NCBI GenBank assembly: GCA_963831605.1
Contig: CAWHQR010000010.1
Location: 1 to 64,000, forward strand
DNA length: 64,000 nucleotides
Origin: DASUPK01 sp963831605
Lineage (GTDB): Bacteria; Actinomycetota; Thermoleophilia; Solirubrobacterales; 70-9
Reading direction: 5' to 3'
Made by a program: the position numbers and the translations under genes. This document shows positions 30,453 through 39,657 of the stretch, piece by piece; the stretch's first letter is position 1; each line of letters starts with the position of its first letter. The notes below the pieces were generated by a model. The model searched no databases. It worked only from the letters and a program-made list of their open reading frames with translations, and was not told the origin of the DNA.

Positions 30453-31237
30453 CGCGTGATGGCCTTGACCGCGAGGTCGCGCGGCGGGTTGATTCCCAGC
30501 AGCTCGTATGGGACCCGGCTTCCGCCGAGGCGACGCACCTTCGCGACCGCGGCCGGATAGAAGATCGAGCAGAGCTCGACGGCCTCCGCATGGCTCGCGA
30601 ACTCCACGTACATCTCGCCCTCGAAGCTCACGTACTGGTAACCGTGGGAGGCGAGCCACTCGAGATTGTTCGGCCAGACGATCATGACGCTGCCGCCCGG
30701 CCGGCAGACCCGCTCCATCTCGGCAAGGCCGGCGTCTCCACCGTGGCCAGCGGCCGGGGTGAGAGCGGAGCAGGTGACGACCAGATCGGCGCAGTCGTCC
30801 GCAGCGGGCAACTCGTCGAAGAAGCCCTCGATGACTCTGACGCGATGCCCACCGTCCGCCCGGGAGAGCTTTCGATCCAGGATCTCGCGCATCGGCGCCG
30901 CCGGTTCGACGGCAAGTACCTCGTTCGCGCGGTCGATGAGCTCGATCGTCAGCCGACCCGTGCCGGCCCCGACCTCGACGACCCGCTCGACACCCCGCGG
31001 CAGCGACCCCAGCACGCCGGGGTGCAGCCGCTCCGCCGTCACGAGCCTGTCCAGGAGCTCGGGTTCGAGCCGGTAGAGCAGCTCCCAGGCGAGGGAGGTG
31101 TCGAGTTGAGGATCACCTCGCTCCTCGGATACGAAGCGCCTCGCCTCATCCGCGCTCAGCACCTGGAGGTCGGCCGCGGTGTAGCGCTTCGGCAGCTCGC
31201 GACCCCGCCGCAGCGGTGTCTCAGGCGTGATCTCCAA
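30449..31237 (-). CDS. Class I SAM-dependent methyltransferase
   Basis: About 262 residues from a TTG start. Motif I 'VERVVEVGAGTGRLTIELID' (about 92-111) binds SAM, followed by 'EVLAVEPAAPM' (motif II), 'DDCADLVVTCSALT' and 'MERVCRPGGSVMIVWPNNLE' (motifs III-IV). It would methylate a small molecule; the substrate is unknown. The start is uncertain because the frame is open far upstream; the TTG at 31237 overlaps the end of the PTPS-like gene by 17 bases and no better start is visible. It is the second gene of the operon. Confidence 0.8.
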   Translation of the reverse strand: MEITPETPLRRGRELPKRYTAADLQVLSADEARRFVSEERGDPQLDTSLAWELLYRLEPELLDRLVTAERLHPGVLGSLPRGVERVVEVGAGTGRLTIELIDRANEVLAVEPAAPMREILDRKLSRADGGHRVRVIEGFFDELPAADDCADLVVTCSALTPAAGHGGDAGLAEMERVCRPGGSVMIVWPNNLEWLASHGYQYVSFEGEMYVEFASHAEAVELCSIFYPAAVAKVRRLGGSRVPYELLGINPPRDLAVKAITR

Positions 31238-31694
31238 CCTCGGCCCAGTTCTTGTCCGTCTCCCACAGGCGCACCGTCCGCAGCCGCCCCTCCGGCAGCT
31301 CAGAGCTGATCCGCTCCCAGAAGGCCAGGGCGAGGTTCTCGGCGGTCGGGATGCGCCCCTCGAGCCAGGGCACATCGGTGTTCAGGTTCCGGTGGTCCAC
31401 GTCTTTGATGACCCGGCGGTGGATTAGGTCCGAGAGCTCCTTCAGGTCCATGACGTAGCCGGTGTCGTCCTGGACCTCGCCGGCCACGACGATCTCGAGG
31501 ACGTAGTTGTGGCCGTGCAGGTTCGCGCACTTGCCGAACAGAAGCTCGTTTTCCTCGTCGGACCTATCCGGGTCGCTCAGCTGGTGAGCGGCGTTGAACG
31601 TCTCTCGGCGGCTGACCAGCACGGTCGTCGAGCCAGCCTTCGACCCTCCGTCTGCGATCGCCGTATCTGTGTCTGTCAGATCCTCATACGGCAC
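31221..31694 (-). CDS. 6-pyruvoyl-tetrahydropterin / 6-carboxy-tetrahydropterin synthase-like
   Basis: 157 residues from a GTG with AGGAG eight bases before it. The zinc-site histidines are visible in 'RETFNAAHQLSD' and 'GKCANLHGHNYVLEIVVAGE', which also holds the catalytic Cys. 'GYVMDLKELSDLIHR', 'DHRNLNTDVPWLEGRIPTAE' and the final 'VRLWETDKNWAEV' complete the family pattern. Enzymes of this family act on 7,8-dihydroneopterin triphosphate, giving queuosine or biopterin-type intermediates. No other queuosine genes are nearby. It starts an operon with methyltransferase, glycosyltransferase and SDR genes. Confidence 0.85.
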   Translation of the reverse strand: MPYEDLTDTDTAIADGGSKAGSTTVLVSRRETFNAAHQLSDPDRSDEENELLFGKCANLHGHNYVLEIVVAGEVQDDTGYVMDLKELSDLIHRRVIKDVDHRNLNTDVPWLEGRIPTAENLALAFWERISSELPEGRLRTVRLWETDKNWAEVGDHA

Positions 31695-31749
31695 AAGCCT
31701 TCTCCTCGCCCAGTGGCTCTGGACGATCGTACTTGCTCCTCCCGGCGGG

Positions 31750-32532
31750 CTAAGTCGAGGGGGGCTTGTTGGGCGCGCGGTACTCGGGGTTGGGATGGTC
31801 GGGCATCGAGAGATCCCAGTCGAAGGTGGAATTGCCGTGGGCCGGGACGCCGCCGGCATCCTTGAGCATCCGCGCGAAGTGGAGGATGTTCCAGGCCATG
31901 AACGTCGCGTTGCGGGTGGTCCAGGCGTTCTCGGGTCCGCCGCTCCCCGGATCGGCGTAGGAATCACCGGGGCCGGCCTCGCCGTTCCAGTACGAGTCCG
32001 TCTGGGGAGGGATCGTGACGCCGATGTGCTGAAGCGCGTAGAGGACCTGGGCGCTGACGTGCTTGCCCCCGTCCTCGTTGCCGGTCGTCACCGCGCCCCC
32101 GACCTTCCCGTAGTAGGACCACTGGCCGGCGTCGTTCACCTCTCCGGAGTAGGCGTAGAGCCGCTCGATGATCCGCCGCGTCGGCGAGGCCTGGTCGCCG
32201 AGCCAGATCGGCCCCGCGATCATCAGGATGTCGGCCGGCTCGACCAGCTCGCGATAGATCTTCGGGAAGTCGTCGTGCTCGTAGCCGTGCTCGGTCATGT
32301 CGGGCCACACGCCGGGCGGAATCACATGGTCGACCGTGCGGATCAGGTCGAATTTGACGCCCACGCGCTCCATGATTCCTCGAGGTATCGCCAGCAGGGC
32401 CTCGGTCTGGCTCGGCTCGGGTGAGCGCTTCAGGGTGCCGTTGAAGACCACGGCCCGCAGATCGTCGTATTTCGTGGGGGCCTCGTCGGCGTGCCTGTCG
32501 ATGAAGCTCTGGATGTTCTTGGGTATGTGCAT
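31750..32532 (-). CDS. NADPH-dependent FMN reductase-like flavoprotein
   Basis: 260 residues. 'LRAVVFNGTLKRSPEPSQTE' (about 25-44) is the phosphate-binding loop of flavodoxin-like FMN reductases, and 'ADILMIAGPIWLGDQASPTR' (about 99-118) is the matching second FMN loop. 'GGAVTTGNEDGGKHVSAQVL' gives the third. It likely reduces quinones or flavin substrates with NAD(P)H. The C-terminus 'DWDLSMPDHPNPEYRAPNKP' is an extension. It is close behind the PTPS promoter region but reads separately from it. Confidence 0.8.
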   Translation of the reverse strand: MHIPKNIQSFIDRHADEAPTKYDDLRAVVFNGTLKRSPEPSQTEALLAIPRGIMERVGVKFDLIRTVDHVIPPGVWPDMTEHGYEHDDFPKIYRELVEPADILMIAGPIWLGDQASPTRRIIERLYAYSGEVNDAGQWSYYGKVGGAVTTGNEDGGKHVSAQVLYALQHIGVTIPPQTDSYWNGEAGPGDSYADPGSGGPENAWTTRNATFMAWNILHFARMLKDAGGVPAHGNSTFDWDLSMPDHPNPEYRAPNKPPST

Positions 32533-32622
32533 GCCGCGCAGTCTGGAGATCGCAGCGGGCGTTACAACCCCGCCGTCGCAATCTGGTCATCCACTTACGT
32601 GGGCGGGATAGGGTGACCCCTG

Positions 32623-33679
32623 GTGTTGGCGAGCTTCCAGCTGCTGCCCGAGCAGTCGACCGACGAACTCCTGACGTCGATCCGGACCGCGGACGAGCTC
32701 GGCTACCACGCCTGCTACAGCGCGGACGAGATCTACCACAAGGACGCCTGGATGCTGTTCGCCGCGGCCGCGCGGGAGACGGAGCGGATCCGGCTCGGGC
32801 CCTGCGTCGCGCCGATCTTCATGCGCGAGCCGACCTACGTTGCCCAACTGGCCGCGACGCTCGACGAGCTGAGCGGCGGGCGGGCGGAGGTCATTTTCGG
32901 CATCGGCAACATCGCGATGCTCGAGCAGTACGGCGTGCAGTGGCGGGGAACCCGGCCGATCGCGCGGCTCCGCGAGGCGCACCAGGTCATGCGCACACTG
33001 CTCGACGAGGGCTCGATCGACTTCGAGGGCGACTTCTACGCCTACTCGGGCATCACCACCGCGGCACGGCCCGTCCAGGAGCACCTGCCGCTGAAGATCG
33101 GGGCGATGGGCGGACCCAAGTCGATGGAGCTCGCCGGCGAGATCACCGACGGGCTCTGCACCGCGTGCGCGTACTCGCCGGAGGCGCTCACCTACGCAGT
33201 CGATTCCTTCGAGGCGGGCGCCCAGCGCGGCGGCAGGAGCCCGCGAGGGCCTCGATCTCTCCGACTCGCTGCTCGGCGCCATCGCCGCGGACCGCGACGC
33301 CGCGAAGCGGGCGGGGAGGGTCCTCGCCGCCTTCTACATTCCCTCGATGCCGCCGGCGCTGCTGGACCGGCACGGAATCAGCTTCGACGAGGTCGCGCCG
33401 GTCAATGAGGCCTTCGCCGCCGGCGACGTGAAGCGCGCCCTGGAGCTGACCCCGGACTCGATCGCCGATCGTCTGGTCGTCGCAGGCACCCCTGACGATT
33501 GGCTGGAGTGGCTGAAGGACGTCTATGCCGCGGCCGGGTTCGAGCACGCCGTCGTCTCGTTCACGGATCCGTTCACCCTTCGATCCTGGGCCGACATCGA
33601 GATCGAGGAGCTCCCGGGCCTGAACGAGCAGGTCCGCCTCTTCGGCGAAGAGGTACTGCCGGCGCTCGGCGGGCGTTAG
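32623..33679 (+). pseudogene. F420-type LLM-class oxidoreductase, frameshifted
   Basis: Frame 1 begins MLASFQLLPEQSTDELLTSI and carries 'DELGYHACYSADEIYHKDAW', 'TLDELSGGRAEVIFGIGN' and 'LKIGAMGGPKSMELAGEITD', typical of the luciferase-like (LLM) fold that uses F420 or FMN. After 'FEAGAQRGG' (about 33230) the homologous sequence continues in another frame as 'REGLDLSDSLLGAIAADRDA', 'FYIPSMPPALLDRHGIS' and on to 'FGEEVLPALGGR' at 33679. One inserted or lost base near 33225-33240 explains this. Restored length is about 350, normal for the family. Start is GTG at 32623 or TTG at 32626. Confidence 0.8.
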
Positions 33680-33994
33680 TTAGGCCGGCTGGCGCAGCAG
33701 GCCCGAAACAGCCTCGGCGAGCCGCTTCCCCGTCACTGTCAGCCGGTACTCGGCGTGCGGCGGGCGTCCGGGGACCAGCTGCCGCTCCACGATCCCGGCC
33801 GCCTCGAGCTGGTCGAGACGGTCCGAGAGCGTCGTCGGGGAGATGCCCGGCAGCGACTGGCGGAACTCGTTGAAGCGCACGGCGCCGCTGGAGCAGGCGT
33901 AGATCGTGCCCAGCGTCCAACGGCGCTCCAGCAGGGCCGCCACGGAGCGAACCTCGCGCGGGACGGGCGCGCAGCTACGACACCTGGGCGACAT
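33680..33994 (-). CDS. HxlR-type winged-helix regulator
   Basis: 104 residues. 'LLERRWTLGTIYACSSGAVR', 'FNEFRQSLPGISPTTLSDRL' and 'LEAAGIVERQLVPGRPPHAE' then YRLTVTGK are the helix, recognition helix and wing of the HxlR/MarR-like family. The two cysteines MSPRCRSC at the start could be redox- or metal-responsive, as in some HxlR members. The ATG overlaps the last 20 bases of lon. It is convergent with the LLM oxidoreductase at 33679. Confidence 0.8.
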   Translation of the reverse strand: MSPRCRSCAPVPREVRSVAALLERRWTLGTIYACSSGAVRFNEFRQSLPGISPTTLSDRLDQLEAAGIVERQLVPGRPPHAEYRLTVTGKRLAEAVSGLLRQPA

Positions 33995-36266
33995 CAGCTC
34001 CGCGCTCGGCCGGCTCGAGGGCGTGGTCGAGGACCTCACCGATGCTCATCACCGGGTGGAAGGTCATCTGCTCGCGCACCTCCTCGGGGACCTCGTCGAG
34101 GTCGCCGCGGTTGCGCTCGGGCAGGATCACCTCGGTGAGCCCCGCCGCGTGAGCGGCGAGCACCTTCTGCTTGAGCCCGCCGATCGGCAGGACCCGTCCC
34201 TGCAGGGTGACCTCGCCCGTCATCCCGACGGTGTGCTTGACCGGGCGTCCGCTGAGCAGCGACGCCAGTGCGGTCGTCATCGCCGTGCCGGCGCTTGGGC
34301 CGTCCTTCGGGATCGCCCCGGCAGGGACGTGGACGTGAAACTCGCGCTTGAAATCGTCGCTGTCGATGCCGAGCTCATCGGCGTGTGAGCTGACGTAGGA
34401 CAGCGCGATCCGCGCCGACTCCTTCATCACGTCGCCCAGCTGGCCGGTGAGCACCAGGCCCTTGTCGCCCTCCATGGCGGTCGCCTCGATGAAGAGGACG
34501 TCGCCGCCCGTGCCGGTGACCGCCAGTCCGGTGGCCACGCCCGGGATCGCCGTGCGCTCCACGGACTCCTGGAAGAACTTCTGGCGGCCGAGGGCGTCGA
34601 CCACCTCGTCGCTTTCGATCGAGATCGGCGCCTCCGCCTCGCCCGAGGCGATCCGTGTCGCCTCGCGGCGCAGCAGCTTGCCGAGCTCGCGCTCGAGCTG
34701 GCGCACGCCCGCCTCGCGGGTGTACTCGGTGATCACCTTGCGCAGGATCGCGTCGGAGGCCTCGACCTCTTCGTCGCGAAGGCCGTTGCGCTTCACCTGG
34801 CGGGGCCACAGGTAGCCGCGCGCGATCGCGAGCTTCTCCTCGGTCGTGTAGCCATCGAAGCGGATGACCTCCATCCGGTCCAGCAGCGGCGCCGGGATCG
34901 TGTCGACCATGTTCGCGGTCGCCAGGAAGACGACCTCGGAGAGGTCGACCTCGACGTCGAGGTAGTGATCGCGGAAGGAATGGTTCTGCGCCGGATCGAG
35001 GACCTCGAGCAGCGCAGCGGAGGGATCTCCGCGCCAGTCCGCGCCGACCTTGTCGACCTCGTCCAGCAGGATCACCGGGTTCATCGTCTTGGCGTCGCGC
35101 AGGGCGCGAACGATCCGGCCCGGCAGCGCGCCGATGTAGGTGCGCCGGTGGCCGCGAATCTCCGCCTCATCGTGGATCCCGCCCAGGGAAAGACGAACGA
35201 ACTCACGTCCAAGGGAGCGGGCGACGGACTCGCCGATCGAGGTCTTGCCGGTGCCGGGAGGACCGACCAGGGTGAGGATCGCGCCGTTGGCGCGCGAGTC
35301 GTCCTCCACCCCGCGCTCCTCACGCAGCTTGCGAACCGAGATGAACTCGGTGATGCGCCGCTTCACGTCGTCCAGGCCGGCATGGTCCTCGTCCAGGACC
35401 TCACGGGTGTGCTTGGGGTCGAGCTTCTCCTCTGAGCGCTTCGACCACGGCACGGCCAGCAGCCAGTCCAGGTAGCTGCGGATCATCGACGACTCCGGCG
35501 ACTGCTCGCCCTGGCGCTCGAGCCGGCGCAGCTCACGCTCGGCCTGCTCGGCGACCTCCTCGGGCATCTCGGCATCGGCGATCTTCTTCTCGTAGTCACT
35601 GATCAGGTCGCCCTCGTCCTCGCCGAGCTCCTTGCGAATCGACTCCATCTGCTTGCGAAGGAAATACTCGCGCTGCTGCTTCTGGGCGCCCGAGTCGACG
35701 TCGTCGCGGATCTTGACGCGGACCTGAAGCTCGGCCAGGCGCTCACGCTGCATCTCGACGGCCGCCTCGAGGCGGGCCTTCACGTCGAGGGTCTCCAGCA
35801 GCTTCAGCTTCTGCTCACGCGAGAGGTCGGGGCTGAAGTTGGCGGTGTCGGCCAATGCGCCCGGCTCCTCGACAGATCGCAGGAACGCCCCGATGCGCTC
35901 GTCTGCTCCTCGCAACTCGAGGATCTCGTCGACGACGGCGCGGTACTCGCGGACCAGCTCGGCGCTGCGCTCGTCCTCCGGGTTGCCGTCGTGGATCTCC
36001 TGTACGTCGACGCGCAGCTGGTCGCCGTCGCCCGACTGAGCGGCGCCGGCCAGGCCGCGATGCAAACCGACCACCGTCGCCGCCCATCCACCGTTCGGCA
36101 GCTGAGCGCGCTCGATCACCTCGGCGACCACACCGATACGGCCGAAGTCGCCGTCTCGCCGCGGCAGCAGGAACACGCGATCCTCATCGCCGGTGTCGAT
36201 CGGCAGCGTTGCCGTGACGCCGGGGAAAACGATTGCTTCATCAAGTGGAATCAGAAGAAAGGTCAT
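33975..36266 (-). CDS. lon: ATP-dependent protease Lon
   Basis: 763 residues from MTFLLIPLDEAIVFPG. The N-terminal substrate-binding domain covers about 1-190, with a coiled coil around 190-290 ('MQRERLAELQVRVKIRDDVD'). The AAA module has Walker A 'TLVGPPGTGKTSIGESVARS' (about 337-356) and Walker B 'NPVILLDEVDKVGADW'. The protease domain carries the Ser-Lys dyad in 'PKDGPSAGTAMTTALASL' and 'GRVLPIGGLKQKVLAAHAAG'. It degrades damaged and regulatory proteins in the cytoplasm. The N-terminal domain begins directly at the ATG; only a weak ribosome-binding site (GGAT) precedes it. The HxlR gene overlaps its end. Confidence 0.95.
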   Translation of the reverse strand: MTFLLIPLDEAIVFPGVTATLPIDTGDEDRVFLLPRRDGDFGRIGVVAEVIERAQLPNGGWAATVVGLHRGLAGAAQSGDGDQLRVDVQEIHDGNPEDERSAELVREYRAVVDEILELRGADERIGAFLRSVEEPGALADTANFSPDLSREQKLKLLETLDVKARLEAAVEMQRERLAELQVRVKIRDDVDSGAQKQQREYFLRKQMESIRKELGEDEGDLISDYEKKIADAEMPEEVAEQAERELRRLERQGEQSPESSMIRSYLDWLLAVPWSKRSEEKLDPKHTREVLDEDHAGLDDVKRRITEFISVRKLREERGVEDDSRANGAILTLVGPPGTGKTSIGESVARSLGREFVRLSLGGIHDEAEIRGHRRTYIGALPGRIVRALRDAKTMNPVILLDEVDKVGADWRGDPSAALLEVLDPAQNHSFRDHYLDVEVDLSEVVFLATANMVDTIPAPLLDRMEVIRFDGYTTEEKLAIARGYLWPRQVKRNGLRDEEVEASDAILRKVITEYTREAGVRQLERELGKLLRREATRIASGEAEAPISIESDEVVDALGRQKFFQESVERTAIPGVATGLAVTGTGGDVLFIEATAMEGDKGLVLTGQLGDVMKESARIALSYVSSHADELGIDSDDFKREFHVHVPAGAIPKDGPSAGTAMTTALASLLSGRPVKHTVGMTGEVTLQGRVLPIGGLKQKVLAAHAAGLTEVILPERNRGDLDEVPEEVREQMTFHPVMSIGEVLDHALEPAERGADVAQVS

Positions 36267-36321
36267 GGGCACGATCCAGTTTCTGTAGTTAGTCCAGACA
36301 GGATAGCGCGTTGCTGAACGG

Positions 36322-38250
36322 CTATCCCACCGGCTCGGGTGCGTCGGCACGCGCCGTCGCCTGCTGCGCCCGGGCGCGCCCCCTGGCGTCTCTGACCAGG
36401 CGGCTCAGGGTCTCCACGTCGTATGCGCCCCGATGACGGCGGCCGTTGATGAAGAACCCAGGCGTGCCCGCGACGTCGCTCGCATCTGCGCTCGACACGT
36501 CCTCCGCGACGCGTGGCGCGTACACGCGCCGCCGCATCTCGTCGCGGAATCGCTCGACGTCCAGGCCGAGCTCCTCGGCATGGCGCTCGGGATCGGGCGC
36601 CCCGAGCTGATCCTGGTGGTGGATCAACTTGTCGTGCATCTCCCAGAAGGCGCCCTGTGCAGCGGCCGCCTCGGATGCCTCGGCCGCGTTCTGCGCATTG
36701 GGATGGACATCGTTGAGCGGCAGGTGGCGCCAGACGTAGCGGAGGTCGTCGCCGAAGTCGTCGAGCAGCTCACGAATCACGGGCTCGGCACGCCCGCAGT
36801 ACGGGCACTCGTAGTCGCCGTACTCGACCAGCGTCACGGGCGCGTCGTCGGAGCCGCGGATGTGGTCGCGCTCCGGGTCCACATCCTCGGAGAGGTCGAG
36901 CAGGTCGTCGTAGGTGCCGGCGATCTGGCGCGCTCTCACCTCGGCGGGCAGCCGGCGGGTCGCTTGGAAGACCATCCAGGCCAGGAGCGGCGCCACCAGC
37001 GCCGCCGCGAGAACACCGATCTTCGCCTCGTCGAGCTGCTGGCCGCCCAGTGCGAGGCTCGCGATCAGGATGGAGACCGTGAAGCCCATGCCTCCGACGG
37101 TCGCGCCACCCAGGGTCACCGGCCAACTCAAGCCCCTCCGCAGACCCAGCGTCCACGACCTCGACACCAGCCAAGCGGTGCCGGCGATGCCGACTGGCTT
37201 CCCGACGACGTAGCCGAAGAAGATGCCCAGGGTGATCGGGGAGCTGATGGCGTCGCCGAGCAGCTGGCTGTCGAAGTGAACCCCGGCGTTCGCCAAGGCG
37301 AAGACGGGCACGATCACGTAGCTGGTCCAAGGGTGCAGCATGTACTGGAGCCGCTCGTTGGCCGAGATCGCGGACGCCACGCTGCGCTGGGCGGACCGGG
37401 CGAGCTCCGGCGTCGGCTGTTCGCGGAAGGAGCGCGCCTGCTCGGTGACCCGCTCGAGATCGCCGCGCTCCGGCGGGTATGCGCTCGTTACGAGGCCCAC
37501 CGCGAGGCCCGCGACCACCGGATCGATCCCCGACTCGAAGAGCGCCACCCAGAGCGCGATTCCGGCGACGATGGCCGCCTCGTTCCGCCAGATGCCGTGC
37601 GCATAGCGAAGTCCCAGGAGGACACCGAAGAAGGCCACGGCCAGGGCCAGGGGCACCAGGTCGACGTGATCCGTGTAGACGGTCGCGATGATGACCAGCG
37701 CCACCAGGTCGTCGACCACCGCGATCGTGAGGACGCGAAGCCGTAGCCGGGTCCCCCGCGGTGCCAGGAGCCCCAGGACACCGAGCGCCAGGGCGGTGTC
37801 GGTCGACATCGCCGCGCCCCATGCGTGCGCGCCAGAGCCTCCGGCGTTGAAGGCAGTGAAGATCAGGATCGGCACCGCCATCCCGCCCAGGGAGGCGAAG
37901 ACCGGGATCGCCAGGCGCTGGCGCTCGCGGAGCTCCCCGGTGTCGAGCTCGCGCTTCGCCTCCAGCCCGACGACCAGGAAGAAGAAGGTCATCAGACCGC
38001 TGTTGACCCACTCGCGGAGGTCCATCGAGATCCCACCGCTCCCGATCGTGATTGCGAGCTTCGTCGTCCAGAACGACTCGTAGGAATCCGACCACGGCGA
38101 GTTCGCCCACACCAGCGCCACCGCCACGGCGGCGATCAGGACAACGGCGCCGCCCGACTCGGCGCTCAGGAAGTCCCTGACGGGTGACGCCAGGTTCCGC
38201 GCCCAGGCGGTCTTGCCCGTGTAGGCGGCAGTCGCCGGCTGCGCGCTCAT
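36322..38250 (-). CDS. nhaA: NhaA Na+/H+ antiporter fused to DsbA-like domain
   Basis: 642 residues. Residues about 20-430 are NhaA: 'NSGLMTFFFLVVGLEAKREL', 'LTIAVVDDLVALVIIATVYT' with the paired ion-binding aspartates, and 'VTLGGATVGGMGFTVSILIA'. Residues about 450-630 are a thioredoxin-fold DsbA-like domain: 'VTLVEYGDYECPYCGRAEPV' with a CPYC active site and 'ASDVAGTPGFFINGRRHRGA' with the cis-proline. Such fusions are known in actinobacteria. The DsbA part follows the antiporter's last span and would face one side of the membrane; which side is not shown. Confidence 0.9.
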   Translation of the reverse strand: MSAQPATAAYTGKTAWARNLASPVRDFLSAESGGAVVLIAAVAVALVWANSPWSDSYESFWTTKLAITIGSGGISMDLREWVNSGLMTFFFLVVGLEAKRELDTGELRERQRLAIPVFASLGGMAVPILIFTAFNAGGSGAHAWGAAMSTDTALALGVLGLLAPRGTRLRLRVLTIAVVDDLVALVIIATVYTDHVDLVPLALAVAFFGVLLGLRYAHGIWRNEAAIVAGIALWVALFESGIDPVVAGLAVGLVTSAYPPERGDLERVTEQARSFREQPTPELARSAQRSVASAISANERLQYMLHPWTSYVIVPVFALANAGVHFDSQLLGDAISSPITLGIFFGYVVGKPVGIAGTAWLVSRSWTLGLRRGLSWPVTLGGATVGGMGFTVSILIASLALGGQQLDEAKIGVLAAALVAPLLAWMVFQATRRLPAEVRARQIAGTYDDLLDLSEDVDPERDHIRGSDDAPVTLVEYGDYECPYCGRAEPVIRELLDDFGDDLRYVWRHLPLNDVHPNAQNAAEASEAAAAQGAFWEMHDKLIHHQDQLGAPDPERHAEELGLDVERFRDEMRRRVYAPRVAEDVSSADASDVAGTPGFFINGRRHRGAYDVETLSRLVRDARGRARAQQATARADAPEPVG

Positions 38251-38280
38251 TCGTTCAGCCTACGCGGGGAGCTCCGGTTG

Positions 38281-39657
38281 CTATGCCGGAGCCAGCTTCG
38301 CGCGGTCGAGCAGCCGATCGATGTCGCTCTCGATGCCCGCGGTCAGCACGTCGACATCGGAGGCGTGGTCGCGGTCTCCCGTGACGCCGAAGTAGAGCTC
38401 GCCGTCGTAGGAGAAGATCGCGACGACGATCCGGATCGTGCCCACGATCGGGACGAAGGGGTACGAGGCGACGAGCTTGCGGCCCAGCGTGTGCAACGCG
38501 ACCTGAGGGCCAGGGACGTTCGTCGTCGCGGTATCCATGTTGAGGCCCGCGGAGCGGGTCGCGACCCGGCTCCCCAGCGCGAGCAGCATCGGAGGCGCAA
38601 ATCCGGAGAGCTGCGCCAGGGCATCGCCGGCGACGGCCTGTCCCGACGACTTGATGTCGTCCATCTGCTCGCGGATGGCACCGAGGCGCTCGGCCGGATC
38701 GTCGAGGCCGACGGGCAGGCGGGCGAACACCGCCGAGACGCGGTTGTTGTACTCGCCCCTCTCGCCCGGCGCGCGAACCGAGACGGGGACCATCGTGCGC
38801 ACCACCCTGTCGGTGGTGATCTGCTCGCCCCGATGTTCGAGCAGCACCCGGTATCCGTTGGTGATCAGGGTGAGCACCACGTCGTTCACCGTGCCGCCCA
38901 GGGCCGACCGCGCTTCCTTCACGTCGCCGAGCGAGACCTTCGCCCAGCTCCAGACGCGGTGCGGCCCGATGGGACCTGTCAGGGACGAGCTGGAGGGACG
39001 CACGGCCGGGGCCGCGGACAGCAGGGCCCTGGCCGCGCCGGCGGCCGCGCGCAGCACCTCGGTCGGGGCGTGCAGGGCGAAGCGGACCTGTGCGGCCGGA
39101 TCGCGGACGCGGTGCCGGGCGCTGTAGGCGATCAGCTCGACGCCGGAGGGCTCGGGATCCGCATGCCAGACCTCGCCATTGGTCGTCTGCTCAGGCGTCT
39201 CGCCGAACATCAGGGACATCATGTCCGTGGCGGCGACGCCATCGACCATGCAGTGGTGGACCTTCGAGAGGAGGGCCCAGCGATCGCCCTCGATGCCCTC
39301 GACCATCCAGATCTCCCAAAGCGGCTTGGAACGATCGAGGTGCTGTGAGAAGACCCGGGCCGCGGTGGCGCGGATCTGCTCCTCCGTCCCAGGCGCCGGC
39401 ACCGCGCTGTGGCGCAGGTGGTAGTTGATGTTGAAGTGCGGATCGTCGACCCAAACGGGCTCGCCCATCCCCAGGGGAACGAAGCGAACCTTCTGGCGGT
39501 AGCGAGGGGTCAGGCTCAGCTTCCCGGCCACCATCGAGCGCAGCTCGTCGAACGGGGGCGGCGGGCCCTCGAAGAGGCTGACGCCGCCGATGTGCATGGG
39601 AGTCACGTCGTTCTCGACGTGCAGGAACATCGCGTCCTGCACGCTCATTGCCTGCAT
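38281..39657 (-). CDS. Wax ester synthase / diacylglycerol acyltransferase (WS/DGAT)
   Basis: 458 residues from MQAMSVQDAMFLHVENDVTP. The active-site motif HHCMVDG is in 'WALLSKVHHCMVDGVAATDM' near 132-151, and the second signature is 'TATTNVPGPQVALHTLGRKL'. It joins fatty acyl-CoA to alcohols or diacylglycerol to make storage lipid. GAGGAG six bases before the ATG fixes the start. It overlaps the alpha/beta-hydrolase gene by 13 bases, so the two are co-translated. Confidence 0.9.
   Translation of the reverse strand: MQAMSVQDAMFLHVENDVTPMHIGGVSLFEGPPPPFDELRSMVAGKLSLTPRYRQKVRFVPLGMGEPVWVDDPHFNINYHLRHSAVPAPGTEEQIRATAARVFSQHLDRSKPLWEIWMVEGIEGDRWALLSKVHHCMVDGVAATDMMSLMFGETPEQTTNGEVWHADPEPSGVELIAYSARHRVRDPAAQVRFALHAPTEVLRAAAGAARALLSAAPAVRPSSSSLTGPIGPHRVWSWAKVSLGDVKEARSALGGTVNDVVLTLITNGYRVLLEHRGEQITTDRVVRTMVPVSVRAPGERGEYNNRVSAVFARLPVGLDDPAERLGAIREQMDDIKSSGQAVAGDALAQLSGFAPPMLLALGSRVATRSAGLNMDTATTNVPGPQVALHTLGRKLVASYPFVPIVGTIRIVVAIFSYDGELYFGVTGDRDHASDVDVLTAGIESDIDRLLDRAKLAPA

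Noticed and set aside
31237..31967. Long N-terminal extensions of the PTPS-like and methyltransferase genes
   Set aside because: The upstream parts of these frames are shadows of the neighbouring genes. The GTG at 31694 has a good ribosome-binding site, and the family fold begins there.
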